Below, piece after piece: positions 5,422-6,101 of a DNA stretch of 6,101 nt (the first letter of the stretch is position 1; the number at the start of each line of letters is the position of its first letter). Under the pieces are notes generated by a model. The model saw only the letters and a program-made list of their open reading frames with translations, had not been told where the DNA came from and did not search any database. Both the position numbers and the translations under genes were made by a program. Source of the DNA: Armatimonadota bacterium. Its GTDB lineage: Bacteria; Armatimonadota; UBA5829. The stretch lies in contig JAOAGX010000141.1 of the NCBI GenBank assembly GCA_026415535.1, positions 1-6,101 of the forward strand, written 5' to 3'.

Positions 5422-5435
5422 GGAAAACCCTTCTT

Positions 5436-6101
5436 TCAGCTAACTTTGATAAGGCTTACTCCCTGCCTCATTTCCATTATACTCTTTTTTGAACAGAATC
5501 CGGCACCGTAACTTGTTGCGTTTGCGGCTCCGGCTGCGGTTCCCCACGCTAGTGCGTCAGCGAGCGATTCCCCGCTCAATATCTCGTCGAGAAAAGCTGC
5601 GAGGAATGAATCGCCTGAACCAACTGCGCTTGCAAACTGTATCTCCGGCGGAGTCGCTTGCCATGCTTGGACCCCGTCGGTAACTAGTGCGCCGCTTCGG
5701 CCCATCGTGACGGCGGTTATTTGGACCCCGTATTGTTTAAGGCTCTTTGCTGCACTGGATATTTCCTCCAATGTGCAGAGTTCGTGTCCCGAAAGTTGTG
5801 ACAATTCGGCCACGTTCGGCTTCACAATAAACGGTGCTCCCTTTATTCCCTCCGCGAGATGTTCGCCGCTGGCATCTAGTGCCGATCTGACTCCTGCTCG
5901 CCTAGCAATTTCTATAAGCTCCTTATAGAACGTGGCGGGCACTCCTGGAGGGCAGTGGCCGGACAATACCAGGAAACTCTTCCCCGGTGTGAGGTCGGCG
6001 ATTTTGGCACGCATCTCGTCGAGTTCTTCCTCCGAAATTGTAGGGCCTGGCTCGTTGATTTCAGTTTGCGTGCCGTTTGTGGGATCCATCACCTTAATAC
6101 A
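5436..6101 (-). CDS. PfkB-family sugar-phosphate kinase, 1-phosphofructokinase type (N-terminus beyond window)
   Basis: Ribokinase/PfkB-fold enzyme that phosphorylates a sugar phosphate with ATP, most likely fructose-1-phosphate (FruK) or tagatose-6-phosphate (LacC). The frame is open to the window edge. The first visible residues CIKVMDP, then TEINEPGP, match an internal segment of the 1-phosphofructokinase family (KLVDP...TELNEPGP), so the GTG at 6092 and ATG at 6089 are not true starts and about 90 residues are missing. About 221 codons are visible of about 310. Seen, numbered from 6092: SGHCPPGVP (44-52), KPNVAEL (91-97), the ATP-site MGRSGALV (130-137) and GSGDS (158-162) with catalytic Asp161 at codon 5612-5610. 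GAGDS is the usual form; Ser for Ala is a mild change. It is upstream of two tatA-like genes with no PTS or fru regulator visible, so the substrate is open. Confidence 0.88.
   Translation of the reverse strand, partial: CIKVMDPTNGTQTEINEPGPTISEEELDEMRAKIADLTPGKSFLVLSGHCPPGVPATFYKELIEIARRAGVRSALDASGEHLAEGIKGAPFIVKPNVAELSQLSGHELCTLEEISSAAKSLKQYGVQITAVTMGRSGALVTDGVQAWQATPPEIQFASAVGSGDSFLAAFLDEILSGESLADALAWGTAAGAANATSYGAGFCSKKSIMEMRQGVSLIKVS

Noticed and set aside
6087..6092. GTG at 6092 or ATG at 6089 as the kinase start
   Set aside because: Residues upstream (CIK) continue the family's internal pattern, and the protein would lack the N-terminal third of the PfkB fold.

Overview
This is a chromosomal window from a bacterium with roughly 50% GC by eye. 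A bacterial-type aspartyl-tRNA synthetase, TatA-like proteins, Shine-Dalgarno sites and sigma70-type promoters all point to Bacteria. The phylum cannot be fixed from the sequence. One gene, an archaeal-type IMP cyclohydrolase (PurO), is unusual in this setting, since most bacteria use PurH for the same step.

Layout. Positions 2-580 (+) hold the 3' end of aspS. A strong dyad at 618-638 separates it from a convergent minus-strand operon, read metY (3215-1899), cysK (1893-904) and a small DUF2292/YezD-like gene (901-698), with gaps of 5 and 2 nt. The operon starts at a near-consensus promoter (3338-3366). Its leader of about 115 nt holds a GC-rich hairpin followed by a U-rich tract (3236-3282), with competing pairings just upstream. 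That is the architecture of a transcription attenuator. Together MetY and CysK fix sulfide into homocysteine and cysteine, so control by a sulfur metabolite or amino acid is likely.

From 3367 to about 4265 lies a gene-poor accessory stretch. I recognise only the decayed C-terminal part of an IS256-family (mutator-type) transposase at 3834-4220, with an in-frame stop. It is followed by three mutually overlapping inverted repeats and a sequence resembling an IS256-family terminal repeat. Just beyond it, a promoter with a consensus -35 and an extended -10 (4281-4309) drives purO (4345-4947, +).

The right end is a second minus-strand operon that enters from outside the window: the C-terminal two thirds of a PfkB-family sugar-phosphate kinase (1-phosphofructokinase type, 6101-5436) and two TatA-like genes (5421-5179 and 5204-4995) that overlap by 26 nt. 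It converges on purO with a 47-nt gap and no clear terminator.

The most interesting item is the metY leader, which matches no known SAM riboswitch or T-box core that I can recognise. Next are the archaeal-type PurO and the nested inverted repeats beside the dead transposase.
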